Part shown: positions 23,013 through 31,213 of the stretch, in pieces
Numbering within the stretch: the first letter of the stretch is position 1
Layout of the letters: each line of letters starts with the position of its first letter
Source of the DNA: Peptoniphilus grossensis ph5
Lineage (GTDB): Bacteria; Bacillota; Clostridia; Tissierellales; Peptoniphilaceae
Reading direction: 5' to 3'
Length of the DNA: 41,145 nucleotides
Assembly: GCF_000311825.1 (NCBI RefSeq)
Contig: NZ_HE978566.1
Location: 37,956-79,100, forward strand
Notes under the pieces: generated by a model
The model's input: only the letters and a program-made list of their open reading frames with translations
Database searches by the model: none
What the model was told of the DNA's origin: nothing
Program-made: the position numbers and the translations under genes

Positions 23013-23252
23013 ATGGAAAATGTAAATGCAACGAATTTTAGAAAAAATATTTTTGAATACTTAAACTCAGCAGTTTCCTTTGGCGATGTAATAAATATCA
23101 GCACAAAAAATGGAAATGCTATTGTAATAAGCGAAGATGAATATAATTCCTTAGTAGAAACTGTCTATTTATTGTCAATTCCTGGTATGAAGGAAAAATT
23201 AATTGATGGAAAAAAGGCAAGCCTTGATGACTGCCAGGAGCTTAAGTGGTGA
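23013..23252 (+). CDS. Antitoxin of the Phd/YefM family
   Basis: A 79-residue antitoxin. The N-terminal DNA-binding fold has NATNFRKNIFEYLNSAV and the typical ISTKNGNAIVISEDEYNSL stretch (both in part), followed by a helical toxin-binding tail MKEKLIDGKKASLDDCQELKW. GAGGTGA precedes the ATG and a TGTACA-type operator lies on the promoter. The stop overlaps the toxin start. It neutralises the downstream endoribonuclease and represses the operon. Confidence 0.92.
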   Translation: MENVNATNFRKNIFEYLNSAVSFGDVINISTKNGNAIVISEDEYNSLVETVYLLSIPGMKEKLIDGKKASLDDCQELKW

Positions 23253-23521
23253 CTTATAAAATCTTAATAACCAAAGCTGCCCTTAAGGACAAGGAAAAAA
23301 TTAAAGGAAACAAGGCTTTAGAAAGTAAAGTAAAAAATTTAATTGAACTAATTTCTAAAAATCCTTATGAAAGTCCGCCATCCTTTGAAAAATTAAAGGG
23401 CGACCTTGATGGACTTATATCCAGAAGAATTAACATCCAGCATAGACTTGTCTATGAAGTTTATGAAGAGGAGAAGGTCGTAAAAATTATTAGTATGTGG
23501 ACTCACTATGAAAATCTTTAA
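23249..23521 (+). CDS. Txe/YoeB-family mRNA interferase toxin
   Basis: A 90-residue toxin of the RelE/YoeB fold that cleaves mRNA at the ribosome. The C-terminal half holds the family signature: PPSFEKLKGDL, SRRINIQHRLVYEV and a final MWTHYENL, including the Glu, Arg and His expected of YoeB catalytic sites. Two adjacent GTG codons could start it (23246 and 23249). I chose 23249, which gives the common GTGA overlap with the antitoxin stop and 8 bases from AGGAG. The pair looks intact. Its location beside a purine permease and an S-layer gene gives no further hint of role. Confidence 0.92.
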   Translation: MTYKILITKAALKDKEKIKGNKALESKVKNLIELISKNPYESPPSFEKLKGDLDGLISRRINIQHRLVYEVYEEEKVVKIISMWTHYENL

Positions 23522-23567
23522 AATTTTATTTTAAAACTTAAGCTAATGACATTTAAACACACATTTA

Positions 23568-23596
23568 TTGAATTGTTTAAGCCCCTTTAGTATAAT
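23568..23596 (+). promoter_or_regulatory. Promoter of the S-layer gene
   Basis: TTGAAT at 23568-23573, exact 17-base spacer, TATAAT at 23591-23596. Confidence 0.75.
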
Positions 23597-23620
23597 TAAA
23601 GTATTAAGGGGGCGTTTTTA

Positions 23621-25183
23621 ATGAAAAAAATGTTTTTATACATACTTATGGCTTTTACACTTTTTGTAAATGTTTTTGCAGCTGAAGATATTCAAGTTGT
23701 CTTGGAGCAACCTGCTCTTTCTGAAGTGAAGAGTGGCGACTCCTTGAAGTACAATTTAATTGTCAATTTGCCAAATAATTACAAGGAAAAGTATTCTTCT
23801 TTCTCTGTTACTCTTTTGTTTGACAAGGCAATTGAGGTTAAGGGCACAAAGCTTTTAGAGGGAGAGGAGTCTCAAGGCAAACTCGACATTAGAGAGACTT
23901 CTATTAAGGGCAAGGACCAAAATATTGTCACTATAAATGCCAACGACCTTTCTGTCATCAAGGGTGACAAATTAAATCTTGAAATCGACACTAGGGTTAA
24001 AAATGATGTTGGTTCAAGTTCCAATCTTAAAAATTCCTTTGTCCTAAGTTTTGTGGACAAGGCAGGAGAAACTAAGAGCGACCAAAAAAATCTTGAGTCT
24101 TCTACTAAGACGCAAAATGGAGTTCTTTCTATAAAGGATGTTTACGATGGCTCCAGTGAAATTGTTGGAAAGACTGAAAAAAATGCCATGGTTAGACTTG
24201 CCATTGACAAAAAAGTTGTTGCCAACGCTATTTCTGATGGGGAAGGCAATTTTAAAATTGAAAATTTAGATTTGAAAGAAGGTTCTTTAATTAGAATTGT
24301 TGCTGCAAATAAGGAAAAAGAGGCGAGCTTAGATTACATTGTCAAGGCAAAGCTTGAGTCAAAGAAATCCACTGAACTTGTTAATGACAACAACGATGAA
24401 AAGGAACTTTACAGCATTATTAAGACTCTTGAAAAATTGACAGATTATGTTGATTTTGCAAAAAATCTTTCAACAGCAAAGGCAAGCATTCAAAATGAAA
24501 GAAGAATTCGCGCTGCCATTGCATCAGCTGAATATGTTGTTGTAAAAAGTGAAGTGTCCTCTGATGAAATAAATAAATCCTTTGAGGAACTTCAAAAGTC
24601 CATTGAAGTAATTAGACTTCCATATATGTCAGGTATTGCTAAGGATAAATTCGCTCCCGACGAAAAAATCACAAGGGCTGAAGCTGCTTCAGTTCTAAAA
24701 AGGGTAATAGATGACAAGGCATCTGCCAATGATATTTCTTCCTTTAGAGATTTAAAGGAAAGCGACTGGTTTTACGATAATATTGTCTTTATTGAAAAGG
24801 CTGGTTTAATTTCTGGCTATGATGATGGAACTTTTAGACCAAGGGAAGCCATGACAAGGGCACAATTTGCCAGCATGATGGCAAATTATTTGAAGCTTCC
24901 AATGGGCAATAATCCCATTGACTTTAAGGATGTAAAGGAGAACTTCTGGGCAAGAGATGCCATTAACACACTTTCAAGTCAGGGCATCATGGTTGGTAAA
25001 TCTAAAAATGAATTTAAACCAAATGATAAGATCACAAGGGCAGAGGCTGCCACAATTTTTAACAAAGTTTTAGATAGAAAGATAAATAAATCTTTCTTAG
25101 ATAAATATTCAAAGAACCCATTTAAAGATATAGATAGAAAACATTGGGCCTACTATCAAGTAATAGAAATCACAGCAAAATAA
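23621..25183 (+). CDS. S-layer homology domain protein, secreted
   Basis: A 520-residue surface protein. It has a signal peptide (about 1-20, cleaved near VFA-AE), then a beta-rich region (about 22-160) resembling cohesin/DUF11-like folds, an Ig-like repeat (about 168-230, KDVYDGSSEIVG to LIRIVA), a helical linker (about 240-330), and SLH domains at the C-terminus. The SLH copies are a trailing half (about 336-368, ITRAEAA), two full repeats (374-426 and 434-487, each with F-x-D and TRA-x-x-A), and a leading half (500-520). The halves together give three SLH units, enough to bind secondary cell-wall polymer. GGGGGCG-type ribosome site. It is followed by gltX after 17 bases. Confidence 0.88.
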   Translation: MKKMFLYILMAFTLFVNVFAAEDIQVVLEQPALSEVKSGDSLKYNLIVNLPNNYKEKYSSFSVTLLFDKAIEVKGTKLLEGEESQGKLDIRETSIKGKDQNIVTINANDLSVIKGDKLNLEIDTRVKNDVGSSSNLKNSFVLSFVDKAGETKSDQKNLESSTKTQNGVLSIKDVYDGSSEIVGKTEKNAMVRLAIDKKVVANAISDGEGNFKIENLDLKEGSLIRIVAANKEKEASLDYIVKAKLESKKSTELVNDNNDEKELYSIIKTLEKLTDYVDFAKNLSTAKASIQNERRIRAAIASAEYVVVKSEVSSDEINKSFEELQKSIEVIRLPYMSGIAKDKFAPDEKITRAEAASVLKRVIDDKASANDISSFRDLKESDWFYDNIVFIEKAGLISGYDDGTFRPREAMTRAQFASMMANYLKLPMGNNPIDFKDVKENFWARDAINTLSSQGIMVGKSKNEFKPNDKITRAEAATIFNKVLDRKINKSFLDKYSKNPFKDIDRKHWAYYQVIEITAK

Positions 25184-25200
25184 GGAGAGAGGAAGAAAAA

Positions 25201-26676
25201 ATGTCAGATATTAAAGTAAGATTTGCACCATCACCAACAGGTTATTTACACATTGGTGGACTAAGAACTGCCCTATACAATTATTTATTTGCCAAGAAAA
25301 ATGGCGGCAAGTTTGTTTTGAGAATTGAAGATACAGATAGGACAAGATATGTGGAAGGTGCCATAGAAAACCTAATTGAATCCCTTGAATGGGCAGGCAT
25401 CACTCACGATGAAGGTGTCTTTGTAAAAGATGGAAAGATTACAGATGTAGGCGACTGCGGTCCTTATATCCAATCAAACAGACTAGAAATTTATCAAAGA
25501 TATGTTGATGAACTAATTGAAAAGGGTTACGCCTATTATTGTTTCTGTTCTAAGGAAAGACTAGACAATCTTCGTGAAGAACAAAGAATTAAGGGAAAGG
25601 TGCCTAAGTACGATGGACTTTGCCGTGGCATTCCTCTTGAAGAGGCAAAGAAAAGAGTTGCAGCTGGCGAAGACTATGTTGTTAGACTAAAACTTCCTAA
25701 AAACAAGGACATAACTTTTCACGATGCAGTTCGTGGAAAAGTTACAATAAACACAGACGAAATTGACGATCAAGTTTTGATGAAATCTGACGGATTTCCA
25801 ACTTATCACTTGGCTGTAATTGTGGATGACCACCTAATGGGCATCACTCACATTGTAAGGGGAGAAGAATGGCTACCATCAACTCCAAAGCATGTTTTTA
25901 TGTATGAATGTTTTGGTTGGGATGCGCCAGAATTTGTTCACCTACCAACAGTTTTAAACAAGGACAGAAAAAAACTTTCAAAGAGACAAGGCGATGTTTC
26001 AGTTGAAGACTTTAGAAATAGGGGCTACCTACCTGAAGGAATTGTAAATTATCTTGCTCTTGTTGGTTGGTCACCAGAAGATGGCGAAGAAATTATGTCC
26101 ATGGATGAATTAATAGAAAAGTTCTCCTTTGAAAGAGTAGGGAAGTCTGGAGGGATTTTTGACACAGACAAACTAAACTGGGTCAACTCTCACTATATGA
26201 AGTCCTATGACTTAGAAAAATTATCTGAACTTTCAATTCCTTTTGTGACAAAATCTGGACTTTTGACTGAAGAAGAAATAAGAGGCAACTTTGAATGGTA
26301 TAAGATTTTAATTGACACAGTAAGAGAAGCCTGCGACAAATTAGAAGACATTCCAAAACACATTGACTTCTTATTTGGCGACATTGAAATAACAGAAGAT
26401 TCAGCTAAGGAAGAATTAGGGCAAGATCATGTAAAGGGACTACTTGAATCTTTTATAAAGATTGTAGAATCTCATGACGAAATAGACATGGAAACTGCCA
26501 AGGGACTAATGAAGGAAGTTCAAAAGGACTCTGGAGTAAAGGGTAAAAAACTTTACATGCCAGTAAGGGCAGCAATATCTGGAAATGTTCACGGACCAGA
26601 AATGCAAAATATTATTTATCTTTTAGGAAAGGATAAACTAATTGAAAGAGCAGAAAAAATTAAAAATTCACTTTAA
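25201..26676 (+). CDS. gltX: Glutamyl-tRNA synthetase
   Basis: Class I synthetase of 491 residues that charges tRNA-Glu, and probably tRNA-Gln for later amidation; no glnS is seen here. Motifs: FAPSPTGYLHIGGLRTALYN with the HIGH-like HIGG (in part), the IEDTDR motif, and KKLSKRQGD as the KMSKS box. The CxC-type zinc region is reduced to YCFCS. I chose the ATG at 25201, which follows AAGGAGAGAGG and begins MSDIKVRF. The frame is open further upstream into the S-layer gene, but that start has no ribosome site. It sits 17 bases after the S-layer gene and is most likely co-transcribed with it. The terminator is at 26711-26743. Confidence 0.95.
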   Translation: MSDIKVRFAPSPTGYLHIGGLRTALYNYLFAKKNGGKFVLRIEDTDRTRYVEGAIENLIESLEWAGITHDEGVFVKDGKITDVGDCGPYIQSNRLEIYQRYVDELIEKGYAYYCFCSKERLDNLREEQRIKGKVPKYDGLCRGIPLEEAKKRVAAGEDYVVRLKLPKNKDITFHDAVRGKVTINTDEIDDQVLMKSDGFPTYHLAVIVDDHLMGITHIVRGEEWLPSTPKHVFMYECFGWDAPEFVHLPTVLNKDRKKLSKRQGDVSVEDFRNRGYLPEGIVNYLALVGWSPEDGEEIMSMDELIEKFSFERVGKSGGIFDTDKLNWVNSHYMKSYDLEKLSELSIPFVTKSGLLTEEEIRGNFEWYKILIDTVREACDKLEDIPKHIDFLFGDIEITEDSAKEELGQDHVKGLLESFIKIVESHDEIDMETAKGLMKEVQKDSGVKGKKLYMPVRAAISGNVHGPEMQNIIYLLGKDKLIERAEKIKNSL

Positions 26677-26710
26677 TTTGAAGTAGATAAAATTTAAGAG
26701 AAATAAAAAT

Positions 26711-26743
26711 GAGGACTGAAAATAAAAATCAGTCCTCTTATTT
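26711..26743. terminator. Bidirectional terminator between gltX and the deacetylase gene
   Basis: A perfect 9-bp stem (26711-26719 with 26729-26737), nine-base loop, then TTATTTTTT. A-rich sequence on the left lets it also end the - strand transcript. Confidence 0.85.
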
Positions 26744-26770
26744 TTTATGAAGTTCTTGAGAAAATTTGAA

Positions 26771-27814
26771 TTATTTTAAAACTCCAAACTCATAGCCTCT
26801 GTCTTTGAAATATTTTATTACAGAAGTTAGTGAGTCAGCAGTTAGCTGTTTATTTCTTGCGTCGTGGGCAAGAACAACAGCAATCTTTGTATTTTTATTT
26901 TCATTAAGACTCTTGTCCAAATAATTTACAAAACCATTTACTGTAGTTGGTCTCACAGATTTTTTTTCTGCGTCGCCGACAAGGCAGTTCCAGTCAATCC
27001 AGTGTATGCCATTGGATTCCAAGAGGGCGTTACTTGCCTCTGTGTTTTGCCAAGACATTTCGCCGCCAGGATACCTAAAGACGCTGGAGTGAAAGTCAGG
27101 TCCTAGAATATTTTTTAGCCTTTCATTTGTTTTTGTAATTTCTTCATAAACTCTTTCAGGGCTAACTACTCTTCCTGGATAGAGATAGTCGTAGTCGTGA
27201 CTAAAGGAGTGAGTGGCAATGGAATTTCCATTTCTTAAAATTTGGCGAACTTGACCTGCAGTTTTATCTCCTATGGACTTGCCTACTAAGAAGAAAGTTG
27301 CGCGAGCATTTTCTTTTTTTAGGATGTCCAAAACTTGTGGAGTTATAGAATTATTTGGTCCATCGTCAAAGGTTAAGAATACAATTTTTTTGTCCCCGCC
27401 ATAATTATTTTTCGTAATGTAGTGGCGAATTTCCTTTGCATCATAGGCATACTTGTCAGCTTTTTTCAAGTGGTTGGACCCCTTGACTATAAATTCATCT
27501 TCCATGCGAAGGAGGGGATCCAGTGCAACATTTGATATATATTCTGGATCATAATAGTATTTTCTCGGTCTGTCCTTATTTATTTCGTTGGCATAGTACC
27601 ACATAAGGGCAGGAGAAATTTCATCCTTTGGTTTCTTTATGGCAGAAAAGATCTTTGAAAATATAAAAATAAGGATTAGGGCAAAAATTGAAATAGAAAT
27701 TATCTGTCTTATTCTCTTTCGCCTTCTAGCCTTTTGCCTTCTTAATTTTTTTCTCTTATCATAATTTGAATTTTTATTTGCATAAGCCTTTGCATCGTAA
27801 TTTGTTTGGGTCAT
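26771..27814 (-). CDS. Polysaccharide deacetylase (NodB/CE4), membrane anchored
   Basis: A 347-residue protein. A very basic cytoplasmic tail (RKKLRRQKARRRKR) precedes one membrane helix (about 38-56), and a CE4 deacetylase domain lies outside the cell. CE4 motifs: TFDDGP (metal-binding Asp), HSFSHDYDY (the two metal histidines), and FRYPGGEMSW. The family removes acetyl groups from peptidoglycan N-acetylglucosamine or similar polymers, often giving lysozyme resistance. I chose ATG 27814, with GGGAGG six bases upstream; a longer frame to 27841 lacks one. The ribosome site is in the 3' arm of the hairpin at 27822-27850. Co-oriented with other envelope genes. Confidence 0.9.
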   Translation of the reverse strand: MTQTNYDAKAYANKNSNYDKRKKLRRQKARRRKRIRQIISISIFALILIFIFSKIFSAIKKPKDEISPALMWYYANEINKDRPRKYYYDPEYISNVALDPLLRMEDEFIVKGSNHLKKADKYAYDAKEIRHYITKNNYGGDKKIVFLTFDDGPNNSITPQVLDILKKENARATFFLVGKSIGDKTAGQVRQILRNGNSIATHSFSHDYDYLYPGRVVSPERVYEEITKTNERLKNILGPDFHSSVFRYPGGEMSWQNTEASNALLESNGIHWIDWNCLVGDAEKKSVRPTTVNGFVNYLDKSLNENKNTKIAVVLAHDARNKQLTADSLTSVIKYFKDRGYEFGVLK

Positions 27815-27821
27815 AAAAAAC

Positions 27822-27850
27822 CTCCCACTGATAATATACATCAGTGGGAG
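27822..27850 (-). terminator. Hairpin: terminator that also covers the deacetylase ribosome site
   Basis: A perfect 11-bp stem (27822-27832 with 27840-27850) with a seven-base loop. On the - strand it is followed by G then six T's, a strong terminator for the upstream YcdB-like gene. Its 3' arm contains GGGAG of the next gene's ribosome site and the T run ends at that gene's ATG. Confidence 0.82.
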
Positions 27851-27878
27851 TAAACTTGCAATTACAAAAGAATTACAA

Positions 27879-29900
27879 TTACTTTATTGAGTTATAGATA
27901 AGGTATAAAATTTCTTCAAGACTTGGTTCTTTGTCTGGATTTATTTCCTTATCAATGTAGCCAAGGCCCTTTGCCACTATATAATAATTTTCATAGTCGC
28001 CTAAAGATTTTTGATTTTTAAAGATGTCCTCCTTAAAAATTCCCTTTGCCTTTGTGAAGTCTTCATAGCCCCTGTATATTACTAAAATTTTTATGGCATC
28101 TTTTTCAGGAATTTTCTTGTCCTTAACCTTATCCTCATCTAAATCATAGCGGTCAAAGTCGAAATAGTCGCCTTGGTATCTTCCATTGAGGAGACCTAAA
28201 AATTCCTTGTAAGTTATTTTGTCAGATAATTTTTTGCCGATTGTTCCAATTTCCATGTCCTTTAAGGAATTAATTGCATCCTTATCCCTTGCCTTATCAA
28301 AGTCTTCATAGGATATTTGGTCTTTAAAGTTAACTATATCTCCAAATTTGTCTCGCAAAATTTTATCTTCGCCAATTATTGGCACAACATTTTTTATTTT
28401 TCCATAGAGAAGCTTAGGACCCTTTTCAGTCATTTCATACTTGAGACCAAAGTTTTTAGAATTTAGATAGATTTTATTTGCCTCATCCTTTGTAAGAGCT
28501 ATATCTTTTGCCTTGCTAAAATCTGCTGTTGAAAAATCTTTTTGATAAGTTACAACATTTTTCTCGTCGTCAACAGCAATGGTTAAGCCTTCATCTAGGA
28601 CTGGAAGAGAGTTCGCATACCTTGGTATGTTAAGGATAGTAGTGTAGTCAAATTTCTTTACATCAATTTTTTCTAAATTAAGTTGAGTCTTGTCGCCATA
28701 CTTTTCTAGGAAGCTTAGGGCAATTTTTTTAGCTTCTTCATCAGTTACCACAGTCTTGACATCCCTTTTGTCAGCCCAAATATCTAAGCCCACTAATTTT
28801 AAAGTCTTGGCATTTAATACTATGGAGCCATTATTTTTTTCCTTTTCAAGAATTATTCTGTAATAATAATTGTCCTTGTCAGAAGTTAGGGCAATACTTT
28901 CAACTGTATAAGACTTGCCCACAATTTCAAGAGCCTTACTTTTTGCCTGAGACTTCTTCTTTAAGTCTTTAAGACCGTCAATTTTTTTCACTTCAACTTC
29001 ACTTAAGCCAGCTGAATCCTTTGCTTCTTCAGTTGCATAAGGCACATAAGAATCTACAAAATCATTTTTAAAAACTTTGCCAGTAAGGGCGTCAATATCA
29101 ACTACTTCACTTGAAAAAACTTTTTCTACAGACTTGCCGTCTCTACTTACCTTGTAGGAGAGAGTGAGAGGTGATTTTTCTAAAAATATTTTTTCAGCAT
29201 CTTCAGGACTAATTTTTGCCTTCTCTTTAAAGTCCTTGTCCTTTAAAAATGTACTTGCATAGGCATTGTAACCCATGAGCATCATGTCAGTAATTTCGCC
29301 AGTTTCAGTTGAAAAGCTGACATTCAAATAATTATCAGCAAGAGGGATGCCAGATAAAAGTCTTTGGTAAGAAAAATCTATATTTTTGCTGCCAGGATAG
29401 ATGCTGTAGTCAGATAAAATATATTTCTTGTCAAAATCCTTTATTGCCTTCTTTAAAATATTTTCTGCTGCCTTTAGAGCTTCATCCTTTGAATATTTTT
29501 CCTTATTATTTTTCTCATCACTAGAATTTCTCCACTTATTATAGGAAATAAATTCTCCATCGCTAGTGTAGGAGACGCTGACTTCGCCTAACTTTTCGTC
29601 AGACCACCTGTAAGTAGTAATGGACTTATTTTTTATGAGCTTATTTAAGTATTCACTTCCACTATCACTATTCATTGGGTCACTGGAAATAGTAAAGCTT
29701 TCATAATCTCCAGTGATGTCAAAAATCTTTTTGATTTCTTCAACTTTTTTCTTTTCAGCCTCTGTAACTTCAAGGGTCACTGCCTCATCTGTTTCAATAT
29801 ATTTGGAGACCTCATTTACTGCATGGTCTCTATTTACACTGGCGTAACAAGTACTTGTAAGTAAAAGTAAAGTGCTAGCTAAAATTAATTTCTTATTCAT
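27879..29900 (-). CDS. Secreted YcdB/YcdC-repeat (PepSY-like) protein
   Basis: A 673-residue protein with a signal peptide (about 1-20, MNKKLILASTLLLL, cleaved near CYA-SV). The body is made of repeated PepSY/YcdB-like units with motifs such as KDEALKAAENIL, SPEDAEKIFLE, TDEEAKKIALSFLEKY and TKDEANKIYLNS, each followed by strands. The C-terminal 130 residues differ and look helical, possibly SLH-like (ITYKEFLGLLNGRY). PepSY/YcdB modules are thought to bind or inhibit peptidases on the cell surface. AAGGAG lies before the ATG. It precedes the deacetylase gene in the envelope cluster, with a terminator between them. Function not established. Confidence 0.75.
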   Translation of the reverse strand: MNKKLILASTLLLLTSTCYASVNRDHAVNEVSKYIETDEAVTLEVTEAEKKKVEEIKKIFDITGDYESFTISSDPMNSDSGSEYLNKLIKNKSITTYRWSDEKLGEVSVSYTSDGEFISYNKWRNSSDEKNNKEKYSKDEALKAAENILKKAIKDFDKKYILSDYSIYPGSKNIDFSYQRLLSGIPLADNYLNVSFSTETGEITDMMLMGYNAYASTFLKDKDFKEKAKISPEDAEKIFLEKSPLTLSYKVSRDGKSVEKVFSSEVVDIDALTGKVFKNDFVDSYVPYATEEAKDSAGLSEVEVKKIDGLKDLKKKSQAKSKALEIVGKSYTVESIALTSDKDNYYYRIILEKEKNNGSIVLNAKTLKLVGLDIWADKRDVKTVVTDEEAKKIALSFLEKYGDKTQLNLEKIDVKKFDYTTILNIPRYANSLPVLDEGLTIAVDDEKNVVTYQKDFSTADFSKAKDIALTKDEANKIYLNSKNFGLKYEMTEKGPKLLYGKIKNVVPIIGEDKILRDKFGDIVNFKDQISYEDFDKARDKDAINSLKDMEIGTIGKKLSDKITYKEFLGLLNGRYQGDYFDFDRYDLDEDKVKDKKIPEKDAIKILVIYRGYEDFTKAKGIFKEDIFKNQKSLGDYENYYIVAKGLGYIDKEINPDKEPSLEEILYLIYNSIK

Positions 29901-29936
29901 ATTTTTCTCCTTATTAAAGTATTAAAGTATCTATGT

Positions 29937-29963
29937 AAAAAAAGAAGAGGCCTCTGCCCCTTC
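29937..29963 (-). terminator. Terminator of the DUF1858 gene
   Basis: On the - strand a 7-bp stem (29957-29963 with 29944-29950, one wobble) and a six-base loop, followed by seven T's. It lies just 13 bases after the stop codon. Confidence 0.75.
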
Positions 29964-29976
29964 AACTTAGCTTAAA

Positions 29977-30186
29977 TTAAGCTTCTGCTTCTTCTTTGCT
30001 ATCTTTATTAAGTGCAGCTACAAGCATATTAGGATCTATACCATGAACCATGGCAGCTTCTTCAAGAGATTCCATTTGAGAAGATGGGCACATAATACAG
30101 CCCATGCCGAAGCTCATTAAAGTGCCAATTGATTCAGGCTTTTTTGAAAGAATTTCTCCAATTAACATTTCTTTTTTAATTTCCAA
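29977..30186 (-). CDS. DUF1858 domain protein, redox-disulfide (CxxC) type
   Basis: A 69-residue cytosolic protein with the DUF1858 fold, also called the hybrid-cluster-protein-associated redox disulfide domain. The redox pair is C30-I-M-C33 after the FGMG motif, followed by MESLEEAAMVHGID, all typical. It has an acidic C-terminal tail. The start is most likely TTG at 30186, eight bases after a perfect AGGAGG. The GTG at 30195 overlaps that ribosome site and is unlikely. Family members are linked to nitrosative or oxidative stress proteins and metal/sulfur handling, but biochemistry is poorly known. It lies between two envelope genes. Confidence 0.85.
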   Translation of the reverse strand: MEIKKEMLIGEILSKKPESIGTLMSFGMGCIMCPSSQMESLEEAAMVHGIDPNMLVAALNKDSKEEAEA

Positions 30187-30218
30187 TGTAAACACCTCCT
30201 ATTAGATTATACCCAATC

Positions 30219-31127
30219 TTATTTATATTTAAAAGATGAGTATTTAATAAAATTATTTTCAGTCTTTCCACCAAGAGAGATTTCAAATTCACTTGTAGAA
30301 TCAAAACCCTTGGCAGCCAAAGTTTTTGCAACTTCAAATTTGCCTTCATAAGGGAAGACTTCAGATTTTTCACCTTGACTTACTTGAATATAAGGCTTGT
30401 AAGTGAATTTGCCATTATACTTAGTTGAAGTTGGAAGAACTTCAACAATATTTTCTGACTTAATGTATTTCGCCTCGCCGTTAACTTGTCCTTCATCCTT
30501 GGTAGCTAGAATACTATTATTGATATTTCCTAAAAATTTATCAATATCTAAGATTGGATCCTTTAAGATGTCCAGACTTTTATCTCCATAGCTTGCTCTA
30601 TAATCAAGTATTTTTATTTCAACTTGATTGTTTAAAATGGCCTTGGGTTCAATCGACCTTGAGTCAATTGTCACCTTATTGTTTTTTTGGTCGTAGTCAA
30701 CTACAAAGCCAATAGTTTGTCCCAACTCTCTAAGCTTAAAATAATTGTAGCCGTCAATAGTGTAGACATTAAGAGAATGTCTCACTCCATTTACAATAAT
30801 ATTGTGAAAGGATTTTTTTACTTCGCTGTCACTATCCTTTAGGGGACTTAAATCAGAATCAGTTTTTGTGTAGTCGGACTTGCTGTTTATGATGACAGTT
30901 TCCCTCTCTTGGTCGTAGCTAACGCTAAACTCAGCATCTTTTCCATCAAGAAGTGCAGCAACATCTCTTAGTTTAAAATAATTGTTGTCCTCAATATTGT
31001 AGCCCTTAACGCCAGTGTCTTTGCCGTCAAGCACAATGCTTTGGCTAGAAACTTTTGCGCCAGCAAAGACATTTATGCTTGAAAATAAAATAAGTGATGA
31101 AACTACAGCAGCTAGAATTTTTTTCAT
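30219..31127 (-). CDS. Secreted stalk-domain (copper amine oxidase N-terminal-like) protein
   Basis: A 302-residue exported protein. It has a signal peptide (about 1-23, MKKILAAVVSSLILFSS, cleaved after VFA). Two stalk-like repeats follow (about 25-85 and 105-155), each with V-L/V-NG/DGK, then Y-N-I/Y-x-I-(D/E)-(D/G)-x-NYFKLR and YDQ. The C-terminal half (about 165-302) is beta-rich and unassigned. Stalk domains occur in Firmicute cell-wall proteins. I chose ATG 31127, which has GGGAGGT in front; a TTG at 31142 is upstream of that site. The promoter is divergent from the AEC gene with overlapping -35 boxes. Function unknown, probably cell-wall associated. Confidence 0.75.
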   Translation of the reverse strand: MKKILAAVVSSLILFSSINVFAGAKVSSQSIVLDGKDTGVKGYNIEDNNYFKLRDVAALLDGKDAEFSVSYDQERETVIINSKSDYTKTDSDLSPLKDSDSEVKKSFHNIIVNGVRHSLNVYTIDGYNYFKLRELGQTIGFVVDYDQKNNKVTIDSRSIEPKAILNNQVEIKILDYRASYGDKSLDILKDPILDIDKFLGNINNSILATKDEGQVNGEAKYIKSENIVEVLPTSTKYNGKFTYKPYIQVSQGEKSEVFPYEGKFEVAKTLAAKGFDSTSEFEISLGGKTENNFIKYSSFKYK

Positions 31128-31146
31128 ATTATTACCTCCCAAGTCT

Positions 31147-31197
31147 ATTGTATTTTAAAAGATGGCTCTCGACAAGAGAAAATATTTAACCTATAAT
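31147..31197. promoter_or_regulatory. Divergent overlapping promoters
   Basis: + strand: TCGACA (31169-31174), 17 bases, TATAAT (31192-31197), driving the AEC transporter. - strand: TTGTCG (31175-31170), 17 bases, TACAAT (31152-31147), driving the stalk-domain gene. The two -35 boxes overlap by five bases, so the two promoters should compete for polymerase. Confidence 0.75.
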
Positions 31198-31213
31198 TTA
31201 TAGTGGTGATGAA

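Noticed and set aside
30176-30373. 65-residue - strand frame overlapping the stalk gene end and DUF1858 start
   Set aside because: Out-of-frame shadow; the AGGAGG there serves the DUF1858 TTG start.
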